DNA of 49,488 nucleotides from Oleispirillum naphthae (GTDB lineage: Bacteria; Pseudomonadota; Alphaproteobacteria; Rhodospirillales; Rhodospirillaceae): positions 1-49,488 of the forward strand of contig JAQAZG010000016.1 in NCBI GenBank assembly GCA_027864655.1, in the 5' to 3' direction. Under the pieces are notes generated by a model. The model did not search any database. It was not told where the DNA came from and saw only the letters and a list, made by a program, of their open reading frames with translations. Positions 19,501-28,112 of this stretch are shown one piece after another (within the stretch, counting starts at the first letter, position 1; the number at the start of each line of letters is the position of its first letter). The translations under genes were made by a program, and so were the position numbers.

Positions 19501-20359
19501 GGCGCTGGACGAGCCGGAAGAGGTCAACCTGCTCGCCCGCAACGTCGCGGTGGACCGCGCCGAACTGCTCAAGGCGGGCGTCCCGGCGGAGGAAGCGGCG
19601 CGCCGCGCCGCCTTCCGCGTCTATTCCGACAAGCCGGGCTGCTACGGCGCGGGGGTGGACGGCCTGCTCGACAGCGGCCAATGGGAAAACGTCGATGACC
19701 TCGGCGACATCTACATCGGCTGGGCGGGCTACGCCTATGGCGAGGGGGTCTACGGCGAGGCGCGGCAGGACGACTTCCGCAAGCGCATGGGCAGGCTCGA
19801 CCTGACGCTCAAGACCGAGGACTCCCGCGAATACGACCTCTTCAGTTGCACCGATTTCAACGCCTACCACGGCGGCATGAACGCGGCGGTGAAGGCGGCG
19901 GCGGGCAAGTATGCGCGCAGCTATTCCGGGGATTCCTCGGACCCGCGCAAGCCGCGCATCCGTTCCACCGATGAGGAGGGGCGCTTCGTCTTCCGCACCC
20001 GGGTGCTCAATCCGAAGTGGATCGAGGGGATGAAGCGCCACGGCTACAAGGGCGCGGGCGATCTTTCCCGGCTGGTGGACATCTGCTTCCACTGGGACGC
20101 CTCCTCGGGAATCCTCGAGGACTGGCAGTACGCCGAGATGGCGAAGACCTACGCCTTCGACCCGGCGATGCAGGACTTCTTCAAAAAGCACAACCCCTAC
20201 GCCATGCAGAACATCGCCGAGCGCCTGCTCGAGGCGATCGCGCGCGGCATGTGGGAGAACCCGGGCGACGACAAGCAGCGCCTGGAAGCCCTGCTGCTGG
20301 AGGCGGAGGGCGCGATCGAGGACAGCCTCGTCCATGGCGCGGCGAGCGCGGCGGAATGA
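16544..20359 (+). CDS. cobN: CobN-type metal chelatase large subunit (cobaltochelatase-like)
   Basis: This 1271-residue CobN/ChlH superfamily protein is close in length to known CobN (about 1275). The conserved core motif is intact: FHIGKHGTLEWLPGK with His560, His564 and Glu568, followed by LYPYIVNDPGEGTQAKRR. Later motifs include DILPTGRNFYSVDPYKIPT, DKPGCYGAGVDGLL and the FNAYHGGMNAAVKA loop. In the family this subunit holds the tetrapyrrole and metal while an AAA+ I/D complex drives insertion. It heads a six-gene operon with a second CobN-like gene 27 bases downstream and ChlI/ChlD-type genes. No bacteriochlorophyll or corrin-ring genes are in the window, so cobalt insertion into hydrogenobyrinate diamide is only the default guess; another metal or a dechelatase role is possible. 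Confidence 0.85.
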   Translation: MTHACKTLFFIDATATHLPVLGRAAASLPPAAAERIRVAACSRDDLFDDKRIAAAAETARAADGLFLLPHGGTESIPGTAVLAQASTGKLVHVQAGGMSSPEEVEMAKALGSDFGSEAYVLRQAYIRRGGVENLRNLLIAAARQIGADLPEPEAPKPVPTEGIYHPEWSGALKDRDGYLAWARARAVPGAPVIGLWFGQYAWINGDLAVIDALIAEVEAQGGVPLPVFHLRFRDMGIGNMPVAQLAETFFKQDGKTLIEALLSPMSFSLGMGGPGAEETLPGLDVPVLQLILTFNPRAEWEETLQGVSPMDVSVNAAQPEFDGAIIGTVVGTRDEAGIDPATGARLLMRNPVPDRCTHVVKWAMNWAKLRRTPPAERKVAIVFHQYPPRNDRLGCAVGLDSFESVQAILARLKAEGYRIDRTFKSGEDLAFAMIDRLTGDRRYLSGRQLAERAVGGIDDATAERWHAGRSAKMRREMDEKWGPCPGVTFHYEGKLLVGGLVNGNVFIGVQPPRARMEEADEPALQPDGRTIHDPYLPATHHYLGYYRWLREEFGAQVIFHIGKHGTLEWLPGKSLGLSQDCYPDAAIADIPHLYPYIVNDPGEGTQAKRRSYCVILDHMIPPQTNAGKTDAFTRIEDLLESAYHARQEDPGKVPLIAEKLWELAAEAHLDADLGMTREEAEADPEGFMGKLHGYIETVDFTSINDGLHVMGLVPPPARFNETMVHLTRLANGDVPSLWDAVAAARGFDGEDLRDHPGDPVAALGKTKGQVLSQILQDSRAAFDALDAGEWTDAALAAEAEARFGGSQRVLEVLTFVRDVVRPKLFGVTDEIEYAARGAAGRFVPPGGSGNPTRGRIDILPTGRNFYSVDPYKIPTREAWEVGVKQAEALIARYTADEGRPPQQVGMVLWGCPTMRNRGDDVSEILYLMGVRPVWERDSGKVKGVEPIPLAELTHARIDVTVRASGFFRDAFPNLMEMIDGAARMVAALDEPEEVNLLARNVAVDRAELLKAGVPAEEAARRAAFRVYSDKPGCYGAGVDGLLDSGQWENVDDLGDIYIGWAGYAYGEGVYGEARQDDFRKRMGRLDLTLKTEDSREYDLFSCTDFNAYHGGMNAAVKAAAGKYARSYSGDSSDPRKPRIRSTDEEGRFVFRTRVLNPKWIEGMKRHGYKGAGDLSRLVDICFHWDASSGILEDWQYAEMAKTYAFDPAMQDFFKKHNPYAMQNIAERLLEAIARGMWENPGDDKQRLEALLLEAEGAIEDSLVHGAASAAE

Positions 20360-20386
20360 CGCGCGGATGAAAGGCGGGAACGCAGC

Positions 20387-23300
20387 ATGCTGAAGGCGAC
20401 CTTCGTGTTCACCCACATTTCCCTGTCGCGGGTGTGGGACCGCGCGGCGGAGATGCTGCGCGCCCGCGGCGTGGAACTGCGCATCGCCGGGCAGTCCGCG
20501 CCGCTCGACTGGCAGGCCTTCGCCGAAGAGGCGGTGCGCGGCGCGGGTGCGGTCTACCTGGATGCGACCCGCCATTTCGGCAATTTCGACCTGCTCGTCG
20601 CGGCGGCGGCGGATGCGCCGCTCGCCATTCCCGGCGGCATCGAGGCGCAGGCGGCGCTGCCCGCGCACGACCGCGCCGCGGTTGCGGCGGTACAGGCCTA
20701 TCTGCGCGTCGGCCGGGCGGAGGACTTCGCCCACGCCGCGTTGTGGATGCTGCACCGCGCCGGTCTGGTGGAGGAGGCCCCGCCGCCGCCCGGCGAGCCG
20801 GTGCTCTTCGGCGTGCACCACCCGGCGGCGGAGCGCATCCGGACCGATGCGGCGGACTACCTCACCTGGGCGGACGTGCGTACGCCCGAACGCCGCGGCG
20901 CGCCCGCGGTGGGGCTGATCTTCGACCGCTCGGGCTGGCTCAACGGCGATACCGCGGCGGTGGAGATGTGCGTTTCGCGGCTGGAGGCGGCGGGCCTGGT
21001 GCCGGTGCCGGTGTTCTGCGACTGGGAAACCGGCATCGCCTACGGCGCGCCGGAGCATCCGATCTCCCGCCTGCTGGCGCAGTGCGGTCCGCGCCTTGCG
21101 GCGATCTGGAACGCGGCGATCGTGCACGGGCGCGAAGACGGCGCGGCGGGCGGCCCGTTCGCCGCGCACGGCGTGCCGGTGTTCCAGCTGCTGCGCAACT
21201 GGCAGTCCACCGCCGCGGAATGGCGGGAAAGCGCCGAGGGCCTGAGCCCGATGACCGTGTCCTTCGGCCTCACCCGGCCGGAGATCATGGGCGCTTCCGA
21301 CCCCACGCTGATCGCCTGTTCGCGCCCCGGCCCGGACGGCGGCATGGAGCGCAAGACGGCGGAGCCGGTGGCCGACCAGGTGGAGCGCCTGACCGGGCGC
21401 ACCCGCGCCTGGGCGGCCCTGCAACGCAAGCCCAATGCGGCAAAGCGCCTGGCGATTTTGCTGCACAATCCGCCGTGCAAGGGGCTGGAGGCGACCATCG
21501 GCAATGCCGCTTCCCTCGATGCGCTGCAAAGCACGGTGGACCTGATGCGCCGCCTCGCGGCGGAGGGCTATGCGGTTTCGGACATTCCGGAAGATGGCGA
21601 GGCGCTGCTCAAGCTGATCCTCGCGCGCAAGGCGATCTCGGAATTCCGCTGGACCAATGTCGAGGAGATCGTCGCCAAGGGCGGCGCGCTGGCGGAAATC
21701 GGCGAGGCGGCCTACCGCGCCGACTTCGACCTGCAACCGCCCGCGGTGCGCCGGGCGGTGGATGACGCGTGGGGGCCGTTCCCGGCGAAATCCATGGTGC
21801 ACAACCCGGACGGACCCAACCCGACCCTGGTGATCTCCGGCCTGCGTTTCGGCAACGTCCTGGTGATGACCGACCCGAAGCGCGGCTGCTGGGGTCCGAA
21901 GTGCGACGGCGAGGTCTGCCGCATCCTGCACGACCCGAAGATCGCGCCGCCGCACCATTGGCTCGCCACCTTCTGGTATCTGCAAAAGCAGGTGGACGCC
22001 CTGGTGATGATGGGGGCGGACGGCCCCACCGAGTTTCTGCCGGGCAAGCGCGCCGGACTTTCGGAAACCTGCTTCCCCAACATCTCGCTCGGCAACCTGC
22101 CGGTGATCTATCCCTACGCGATGAACAACACCGGCGAGGGCCTGATCGCCAAGCGGCGCGGCCGCGCGGTGCTGGTGGACCACCTGAGCGCCCCGGTGGC
22201 GCGCGCCGCGGCGCTCGGCAAGCGCTGGGACGACCTGGCGGAACTGCATCGCCAGTACCTGCACGCCACGGGCGCATCGCGGGCGCGCAAGCAGGAGCTT
22301 GCCGCCGCCCTGCGCGCCGAACTCGCATCCCTCGGCCTGCTGGCGGAGGAAGCGGACGCGGACGCCTTCGCCTTCGCCGTCGAGGCGCTGCCGCGGCGGC
22401 TGGCGGCGCTGCGCAGCCGCACCCTGCAGGCGGGCCTGCACACCCTGGGCCGCGCGCCGGACGAGGCGCGGGCGGCGATGTACGTGGCCGAGGCGCGCGG
22501 CATCGAGGACCGCGATATCGACGAGGCGCGGCTGCGCGCCGGGCTCGCCGCCGCGGGCGGCGAGATGGACGCGGTGGCCGCCGCGCTTTCCGGGCGCTTC
22601 GTCCCGCCCGGGCCTTCCGGCCACCTGTCGCGCGGAAAGGTGGATGTGCTGCCGACCGGGCGGAACTTCTACGGCATCGACACCAAGCTGCTGCCCACCG
22701 ACGCCGCCTGCACGGTGGGTGCGCGCATGGGGGAAAAGATGCTCGCCGCCTACCTCGCCGACGAGGGGGATTTTCCGCAGACCATCGGCATCACCTTGTG
22801 GTCGAGCGATGCATTCCAGGCGGATGGCGAGCTGACCGCGCAGATTCTCTGGCTGATCGGCTGTGCGCCGCGCCGCGGCATGGGCGGCCGGGTGGACGGC
22901 GTTGCCGCGTTGCCGCTTGAGGAAATGACCCTGCGTCTGCCCGACGGCACGCTGCGCCCGCGTCCGCGCATCGACGTGGTGGTGCAGATGAGCAGCGTGG
23001 TGCGCGACGCGCTGCCCGGCATCTACGCCCTGTTCGATCAGGCGGTGAGCGCGGTGGCGGAGCTGGACGAACCGGCGGAGCGCAACTTCGTCCGCGCCCA
23101 TGTGCAGGCGCGCATGGCGGAGCTGCGCGCCACCCTGAAGGAAACCGAGGAACCGGCGCTGCGCCGCCTCGCGAGCTACCGCTGCTTTTCCAGCAGCGAC
23201 GGGGCTTACGGCTCGGGCGTCGGCCTGGCGCTCGACGCCGCGGCGTGGGAGGACGACGCCGACCTCGCCGAGGCGCTGGTCAATACCACCGGCCACGCCT

Positions 23301-24001
23301 TCGGCGCGGATGGGCGCGGTTCCGCCATGCCCGCCGCCGCCCTGATGCGGGAATACGCGGGCCTGATCGGCCGCATGGACATGAGCTACCAGCGCGCCGC
23401 CTCGTCGGCGGGGGACATGCTCGCCTGCGGCGGCTACGTCTGCACCCAGGGCGGTTCCGCCGCGGCGAAGCGCGGCCTCGGCGGCGGGTCGATGCGGCTC
23501 TACTGGGGCGACACCCAGTCCACCGCCGAGGGCGAGGTGCGTTCGGTCAAGGAGGAACTGACCCTCAGTCTCGCCGCCAGCCTGATCAACCGCGACTGGC
23601 TGGCGGAGATCAAGACCCGGGGCTATGCCGGGGCGACCGAGGTGGGCGCCCGCACCAACCACATGTTCGCCTGGTCGGCGACCACCCATGAGGTGGACAA
23701 GGCGCAGTTCGACGGCGTGCACGATCTCTACGTGGCGGATGCGGAAAACCGCGCCTGGCTGATGGAAACCAACGTCTATGCCCTGGAGGAACTGACCCGC
23801 CGCCTGCTGGAGGCGCACGGCCGCGGCCTGTGGGCGGCGGACGACAAGCGCCTGGCGCAGCTCCACAGCGTGGTGCTGGAGATCGAAGGCGATATCGAGG
23901 AGTCCATGGGCGCGGTGAAGGGCGAGTTCCAGGGCGCGAGCGTGGATGTGAAGACCCGCGCGGCGGTGAAAGAGTGGGCGTATGAATTTCGTGCGAAGTG
24001 A
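20387..24001 (+). CDS. Divergent second CobN-like chelatase subunit, motif histidines lost
   Basis: This 1204-residue paralogue starts MLKATFVFTHISLSRVWDRA and is CobN-like throughout (VDVLPTGRNFYGIDTKLLPT, SSDGAYGSGVGLALD, VIYPYAMNNTGEGLIAKRR). At the core motif it reads VMMGADGPTEFLPGK: the two histidines of the first CobN are replaced by Met541 and Asp545, while Glu549 is kept. The C-terminal part is also altered (CGGYVCTQGGSAAAKRG in place of the FNAYHGGMNAAVKA loop). It may be a non-catalytic partner, a carrier for a different tetrapyrrole, or a chelatase with changed metal preference. It is tightly placed between cobN and the fused ChlI-ChlD gene, which overlaps its last 20 bases. Confidence 0.8.
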   Translation: MLKATFVFTHISLSRVWDRAAEMLRARGVELRIAGQSAPLDWQAFAEEAVRGAGAVYLDATRHFGNFDLLVAAAADAPLAIPGGIEAQAALPAHDRAAVAAVQAYLRVGRAEDFAHAALWMLHRAGLVEEAPPPPGEPVLFGVHHPAAERIRTDAADYLTWADVRTPERRGAPAVGLIFDRSGWLNGDTAAVEMCVSRLEAAGLVPVPVFCDWETGIAYGAPEHPISRLLAQCGPRLAAIWNAAIVHGREDGAAGGPFAAHGVPVFQLLRNWQSTAAEWRESAEGLSPMTVSFGLTRPEIMGASDPTLIACSRPGPDGGMERKTAEPVADQVERLTGRTRAWAALQRKPNAAKRLAILLHNPPCKGLEATIGNAASLDALQSTVDLMRRLAAEGYAVSDIPEDGEALLKLILARKAISEFRWTNVEEIVAKGGALAEIGEAAYRADFDLQPPAVRRAVDDAWGPFPAKSMVHNPDGPNPTLVISGLRFGNVLVMTDPKRGCWGPKCDGEVCRILHDPKIAPPHHWLATFWYLQKQVDALVMMGADGPTEFLPGKRAGLSETCFPNISLGNLPVIYPYAMNNTGEGLIAKRRGRAVLVDHLSAPVARAAALGKRWDDLAELHRQYLHATGASRARKQELAAALRAELASLGLLAEEADADAFAFAVEALPRRLAALRSRTLQAGLHTLGRAPDEARAAMYVAEARGIEDRDIDEARLRAGLAAAGGEMDAVAAALSGRFVPPGPSGHLSRGKVDVLPTGRNFYGIDTKLLPTDAACTVGARMGEKMLAAYLADEGDFPQTIGITLWSSDAFQADGELTAQILWLIGCAPRRGMGGRVDGVAALPLEEMTLRLPDGTLRPRPRIDVVVQMSSVVRDALPGIYALFDQAVSAVAELDEPAERNFVRAHVQARMAELRATLKETEEPALRRLASYRCFSSSDGAYGSGVGLALDAAAWEDDADLAEALVNTTGHAFGADGRGSAMPAAALMREYAGLIGRMDMSYQRAASSAGDMLACGGYVCTQGGSAAAKRGLGGGSMRLYWGDTQSTAEGEVRSVKEELTLSLAASLINRDWLAEIKTRGYAGATEVGARTNHMFAWSATTHEVDKAQFDGVHDLYVADAENRAWLMETNVYALEELTRRLLEAHGRGLWAADDKRLAQLHSVVLEIEGDIEESMGAVKGEFQGASVDVKTRAAVKEWAYEFRAK

Positions 24002-25958
24002 CGCGGCGCGCGGCGCTGCGGCGCGGCGGGTCTATCCGTTCTCGGCGGTCCTGGCGCAGGAGGAGATGAAGCTCGCCCTGCTGCTCAACGCGGTCAACCC
24101 GGCGGTGGGCGGTGTGGTGGTGCGCGGCCAGAAGGGCACCGCCAAGTCCACCGCGGCGCGCGGCCTGCGCGACCTGCTGCCCGCTTTGCCGGACGGCGGA
24201 CGCCCGGCCTTCGTCGATTTTCCCCTCGGCGCGACCGAGGACATGGTGATCGGCTCCATCGACTTCGAGGCGGCGGTGCGGGACGGCGCGGTGCGCTTCC
24301 AGCCCGGCCTGCTGGCGCGGGCGCACATGGGCGTGCTCTACATCGACGAGGTGAACCTGCTCGACGACCACCTGGTGGACAGCATTCTCGACGCCGCGGA
24401 ATCCGGCGCGAACATCGTCGAGCGCGAGGGCCAGAGCCTGCGCCACGCCAGCCGCTTCATCCTGATCGGCACGATGAACCCGGAGGAGGGGGAACTCAGG
24501 CCCCAACTGCTCGACCGCTTCGGCCTCGCGGTGTCGATCGCGGGAGAGTCCGATCCGCAGGTGCGGGTGGAACTTCTGAAACGCCGCGAGGCGTTCGACG
24601 CCGACCCCGACGCCTTTCTCGCCGCTCACGCGGCGGCGGAGGCGGACCTCGCGCTGCGCCTCCGCGAGGCGCGCAAGCGCCTGGCGGAGGTGCGCATCCC
24701 TCCGCATCTCGTCGGTTTCATCGCGGAGATATGCCAACGCAACCACGTCGCCGGGCACCGCGCCGATATCGTCATGGAGCGCGCGGCGCGCGCCTTCGCC
24801 GCGTGGGCGGGGCGCACCGACGTCACCGCCGACGACATCCTGGCGGTGGCGCCGATGGCGCTGTTGCACCGCATGCGCGCGGGCACGCCGGAGATGCCGC
24901 CTCCGCCGCCTCCGCCGCCGCCCGAAACGGAGGAGCCGGAGGAACCGGAAGAGCGGGAGAACCCCGCTCCCGAGGAAGAGGACGACACCGCCGAGCCCAC
25001 GCCGCCGCAGGGCGAGGAGGAAGGGGGCGATGCCGCGGACGCGCCGCCGCCGCCCGACCCCGGCGAGACCGGCCGCGCCGACGCGGCCGAGACGCAGGAC
25101 GAGGTGCAGGAGGTCGGCGCGTCCTACGCGGTGCGCCGCCTGGAGCGCCAGAGCATGGACCAGACCCTGCGCACCGGCTCGGGGCGGCGCTCGCGCTCGC
25201 GCTCGGCGAGCAAGCAGGGGCGCTACGTCAAGAGCACCTCGCGCCGCGGCAGGAACGACCTCGCGCTCGACGCCACCATCCGCGCCGCCGCGCCCTACCA
25301 GAAGTCGCGGCGGGAGCAGGCGACCCAGGACCTCGCGGTGCACATCGCGCGGTCCGACATCCGCGAGAAGATCCGCGAGCGCCGCGTCGGCAACTTCCTG
25401 CTGTTCGTGGTGGACGGCTCCGGCTCGATGGGGGCGCAGCGCCGCATGGTGGAAACCAAGGCGGCGGTGATGAGCCTGCTGCTCGACGCCTACCAGAAGC
25501 GCGACAAGGTGGCGATGGTGGTGTTCCGCGGCCGCGCGGCGGAGGTGGTGCTGCCGCCGACCAACTCGGTGGACCGCGCGGCGAAGCTGCTCGCCGACCT
25601 GCCGGTGGGCGGGCGCACGCCGCTCACCGCCGGTCTCGCCGAGGCGGCGGGGGTGCTCCGCCGGGTGCTGCGCAAGGAACCGACGATCCTGCCGCTGGTG
25701 ATCGTGATGACCGACGGCCGCGCCAACGCCGCCCTCGGCGAAAGGCCGCCGCACGAAGAGGCGCTCGCCGCCGCGGCGGTCCTGCACGAACGCTACCCGA
25801 TGGCGCAGTTCGTCGTCGTCGATACCGAGACCAAGGGTGTGGTGCGCCTGGAACTGGCGCGCAAGCTCGCGACCGCCCTGGAGGCCGCGTATTTCAAGAC
25901 CGAGGACCTGCGCGCCGAGGACCTGGTTTCCCTAGCAAAGGAGCATCAAGCGTGGTGA
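23982..25958 (+). CDS. Fused ChlI-ChlD type chelatase subunit (AAA+ plus VWA)
   Basis: This 658-residue protein joins an N-terminal MoxR/ChlI-type AAA+ domain (Walker [10 protein letters not shown] about residues 47-55, Walker [14 protein letters not shown], sensor region [20 protein letters not shown]) through a proline- and glutamate-rich linker (about residues 305-365, starting with eight prolines) to a basic segment and a C-terminal von Willebrand A domain with the MIDAS motif VDGSGSMG and MTDGRAN. This is the usual D-subunit plan of magnesium and cobalt chelatases, in which the VWA domain docks on the CobN/ChlH subunit. It overlaps the preceding CobN-like gene by 20 bases; the chosen ATG is the first in frame. 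Confidence 0.88.
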   Translation: MNFVRSDAARGAAARRVYPFSAVLAQEEMKLALLLNAVNPAVGGVVVRGQKGTAKSTAARGLRDLLPALPDGGRPAFVDFPLGATEDMVIGSIDFEAAVRDGAVRFQPGLLARAHMGVLYIDEVNLLDDHLVDSILDAAESGANIVEREGQSLRHASRFILIGTMNPEEGELRPQLLDRFGLAVSIAGESDPQVRVELLKRREAFDADPDAFLAAHAAAEADLALRLREARKRLAEVRIPPHLVGFIAEICQRNHVAGHRADIVMERAARAFAAWAGRTDVTADDILAVAPMALLHRMRAGTPEMPPPPPPPPPETEEPEEPEERENPAPEEEDDTAEPTPPQGEEEGGDAADAPPPPDPGETGRADAAETQDEVQEVGASYAVRRLERQSMDQTLRTGSGRRSRSRSASKQGRYVKSTSRRGRNDLALDATIRAAAPYQKSRREQATQDLAVHIARSDIREKIRERRVGNFLLFVVDGSGSMGAQRRMVETKAAVMSLLLDAYQKRDKVAMVVFRGRAAEVVLPPTNSVDRAAKLLADLPVGGRTPLTAGLAEAAGVLRRVLRKEPTILPLVIVMTDGRANAALGERPPHEEALAAAAVLHERYPMAQFVVVDTETKGVVRLELARKLATALEAAYFKTEDLRAEDLVSLAKEHQAW

Positions 25959-26968
25959 ACCCCGATTCCCCGTCCGTCTATCCCTTCGTCGCCATCGTCG
26001 GACAGGAAAGCCTGAAGAAGAGCCTGATCCTCAACGTGATCAACCCCGGTCTTTCCGGCGTGCTGATCCGCGGCGAGAAGGGTACCGCCAAGTCCACCGC
26101 GGTGCGCGCGCTCGCCGACCTGCTGCCGGAGATCGCGGTGGTGGACGGCGACCCTTTCCAGAGCGATCCGGACGACCCCAAGACGATGTCGCCGGAGGTG
26201 CGCGCCCGCTTCGAGGCGGGGGAGGCGCTGCCGGTGCGTCGCCGCAAGGTGCGCGTCGTCGAGCTGCCGATCTCCGCCACCGAGGACCGCGTGGTCGGCA
26301 CCCTCGACCTCGAACTCGCGCTCAAGGAAGGGCGCAAGCAGATCGAGCCGGGCCTGCTCGCCTCCGCCAACCGCGGCATCCTCTATGTGGACGAGGTCAA
26401 CCTGCTGGACGACCACGTGGTGGACGTGCTGCTGGATTCCGCCGCCATGGGGGTCAACACCATCGAACGCGAGGGCATCAGTTTTTCGCATCCGGCGCGC
26501 TTCACCCTGGTCGGCACGATGAACCCGGAGGAGGGCGACCTCCGCCCGCAACTCCTCGACCGCTTCGGCCTGTGCGTGCACGTGGAAGGGCTGGACACGC
26601 CGCAGGAGCGCGTCGAGGTGGTGAAGCGCCGCGCCGAGTTCGAGGCCGACCCGGAGGCCTTTGCCGCGCGCTGGGCGGAGGAAACGCAAAAGCTGCGCGC
26701 CGCGGTGGCGGAGGCGATCAAGCTCTGCCCGCAGGTGACGGCGGCGGATGCGATCCTCTATTCCATCGCCGAGCGCTCGCTGCGCATGGGCGTGGACGGC
26801 CACCGCAGCGATATCGTCATGCTCAAGGCGGCCAAGGCGCTGGCCGCCTGGGCGGGCCGCGGCGAGGTGACGGAGGCCGACGTGGAGGAGGCCGCGGTCC
26901 TGGCGCTCGCCCACCGCATGCGGCGGCGGCCGTTCGAGGACATCCTGGGGCCGCATCCGGCGGCATGA
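25952..26968 (+). CDS. ChlI/BchI-type AAA+ chelatase ATPase subunit
   Basis: AAA+ ATPase of 338 residues closely resembling BchI/Chl[23 protein letters not shown], Walker [36 protein letters not shown], Walker [17 protein letters not shown], and [20 protein letters not shown]. It should form hexameric rings that hydrolyse ATP and power metal insertion with the fused ChlI-ChlD subunit. The GTG start has AAGGAG eight bases upstream and overlaps the preceding stop. Having a stand-alone I subunit plus an I-D fusion next to CobN rather than CobS/CobT marks this as the CobN-ChlID type of chelatase. Confidence 0.9.
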   Translation: MVNPDSPSVYPFVAIVGQESLKKSLILNVINPGLSGVLIRGEKGTAKSTAVRALADLLPEIAVVDGDPFQSDPDDPKTMSPEVRARFEAGEALPVRRRKVRVVELPISATEDRVVGTLDLELALKEGRKQIEPGLLASANRGILYVDEVNLLDDHVVDVLLDSAAMGVNTIEREGISFSHPARFTLVGTMNPEEGDLRPQLLDRFGLCVHVEGLDTPQERVEVVKRRAEFEADPEAFAARWAEETQKLRAAVAEAIKLCPQVTAADAILYSIAERSLRMGVDGHRSDIVMLKAAKALAAWAGRGEVTEADVEEAAVLALAHRMRRRPFEDILGPHPAA

Positions 26969-26990
26969 GGCGGAGATGCGGGGGGGCGCA

Positions 26991-28112
26991 ATGATGGGAA
27001 AACGCTGGCCCTGGTGGGCGGGGGTGGCGCTGCTGGCGGCCCTGGCGGCGGCAGGCGCACGCGGCGTGCGCGGCGGCGGCCGCTCGGCGGCGGCGGGGCT
27101 TTCCTTCGCCGCGGCGGAGCGGGGCGGCGTGGAGCAGGCGGTTTCCGCCACCGGCGCGCTCAAGCCCAAGACCTACGTCGATGTCGGCACCCAGGTTTCC
27201 GGCCAGTTGAAGGCGATCCACGTGGAGATCGGCGACCGCGTCGAGACCGGGCGACTGCTCGCCGAGATCGATCCCACGGTCTACCGCACGCGGGTGGCCG
27301 CCGGGCGCGCCCGCATCAAGGACTATGCGGCGCAGGTCGAGGAGCGCCGGGCGGAGCGCGACCTCGCGGCGCTGCGCTTCCGCCGTCAGGAGCGCCTCGC
27401 CGCCACCAACGTGGCGAGCCGCGAGGCGCTGGACGCGGCGCGCGCCGACCTGTTGATGGCGGAGGCGAAGATCGACGCCCTGGAGGCGCGGCAGGAGGAG
27501 ACGCGGGCGACCCTCGACGGCGACGTCGCCAACCTCGGCTACACCCGCATCCTCGCGCCGATCTCCGGCACCGTGGTGGACATCTCCGCCACCGCCGGGC
27601 AGACGCTCAACGCCAGCCAGACCGCGCCCACCATCCTGCGCGTCGCCGACCTCGACACGATGACGGTGTGGGCCAAGGTGGCGGAGGCCGACGTGCCCAA
27701 GCTTTGCGTCGGCATGCCCGCCTATTTCACCACGCTCGGCGATGCGCGGCGCTGGCACGGCGCGGTGCGCCAGATTCTGCCGACCCCGGCGATCGAGAGC
27801 GACGTGGTGCTCTATTCGGTGCTGGTGGACGTGTCCAACCCCGACGGACGCCTGATGAGCGAGATGACCGCGCACGTGTTCTTCGTCGAGCGCCGCGCCG
27901 AGAACGTGGTGGTGGTGCCGCGCGGCGCGCTGGCCCCGACCGATAAGAAAGGCGTGTGGACGGTGCAGGTGAAGACCGCCTCCGGCGTCGAGCCGCGCAC
28001 GGTGAAGACCGGGCTGGTGACGCGCACCCGCGCCGAGGTGACGGACGGCCTGAAGGAAGGCGAGGAGGTGGCGCGCGCCGCCGCCCGCTCCGCCCGCGGG
28101 AGCGGCATGTGA
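26991..28112 (+). CDS. macA: MacA-like periplasmic adaptor (HlyD/RND-MFP family)
   Basis: Membrane-fusion protein of about 373 residues. An N-terminal anchor (WPWWAGVALLAALAAAGA) is followed by the first beta-barrel/lipoyl half (VDVGTQVSGQLKAIHVEIGDRVETGRLLAEIDP), an alpha-helical hairpin (about residues 95-165, charged coiled coil), the second lipoyl half (YTRILAPISGTVVDISATAGQTLNASQTAPTILRVADL) and a barrel domain. These features match MacA. Starts at 26976, 26991 and 26994 are all in frame; 26991 is chosen because a G-rich element lies just upstream. It follows the chelatase ATPase gene within about 20 bases and its stop overlaps the macB start. Confidence 0.85.
   Translation: MMGKRWPWWAGVALLAALAAAGARGVRGGGRSAAAGLSFAAAERGGVEQAVSATGALKPKTYVDVGTQVSGQLKAIHVEIGDRVETGRLLAEIDPTVYRTRVAAGRARIKDYAAQVEERRAERDLAALRFRRQERLAATNVASREALDAARADLLMAEAKIDALEARQEETRATLDGDVANLGYTRILAPISGTVVDISATAGQTLNASQTAPTILRVADLDTMTVWAKVAEADVPKLCVGMPAYFTTLGDARRWHGAVRQILPTPAIESDVVLYSVLVDVSNPDGRLMSEMTAHVFFVERRAENVVVVPRGALAPTDKKGVWTVQVKTASGVEPRTVKTGLVTRTRAEVTDGLKEGEEVARAAARSARGSGM

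Noticed and set aside
18866-23866. Open frame of over 1600 codons on the minus strand across both CobN genes
   Set aside because: It is exactly antisense to two well-supported CobN-family genes; in very GC-rich DNA the opposite strand rarely meets stops. The translation has no recognisable motif and is rich in Arg, His, Ala and Gly, as shadows are.
24895-25060. Low-complexity GC repeat within the fused ChlI-ChlD gene, considered as a tandem repeat
   Set aside because: It encodes the Pro/Glu-rich linker between the AAA+ and VWA domains, a normal feature of ChlD-type subunits.
23610-25787. Open frame of about 725 codons on the minus strand opposite the fused ChlI-ChlD gene
   Set aside because: Antisense shadow; the plus strand has Walker, sensor and MIDAS motifs, whereas the minus-strand product has none.
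16544-26968. Assignment of the chelatase genes as a magnesium chelatase for bacteriochlorophyll
   Set aside because: No photosynthesis genes are in the window, and the large subunits carry CobN-type motifs and lengths. BchH is not ruled out biochemically but is not supported.
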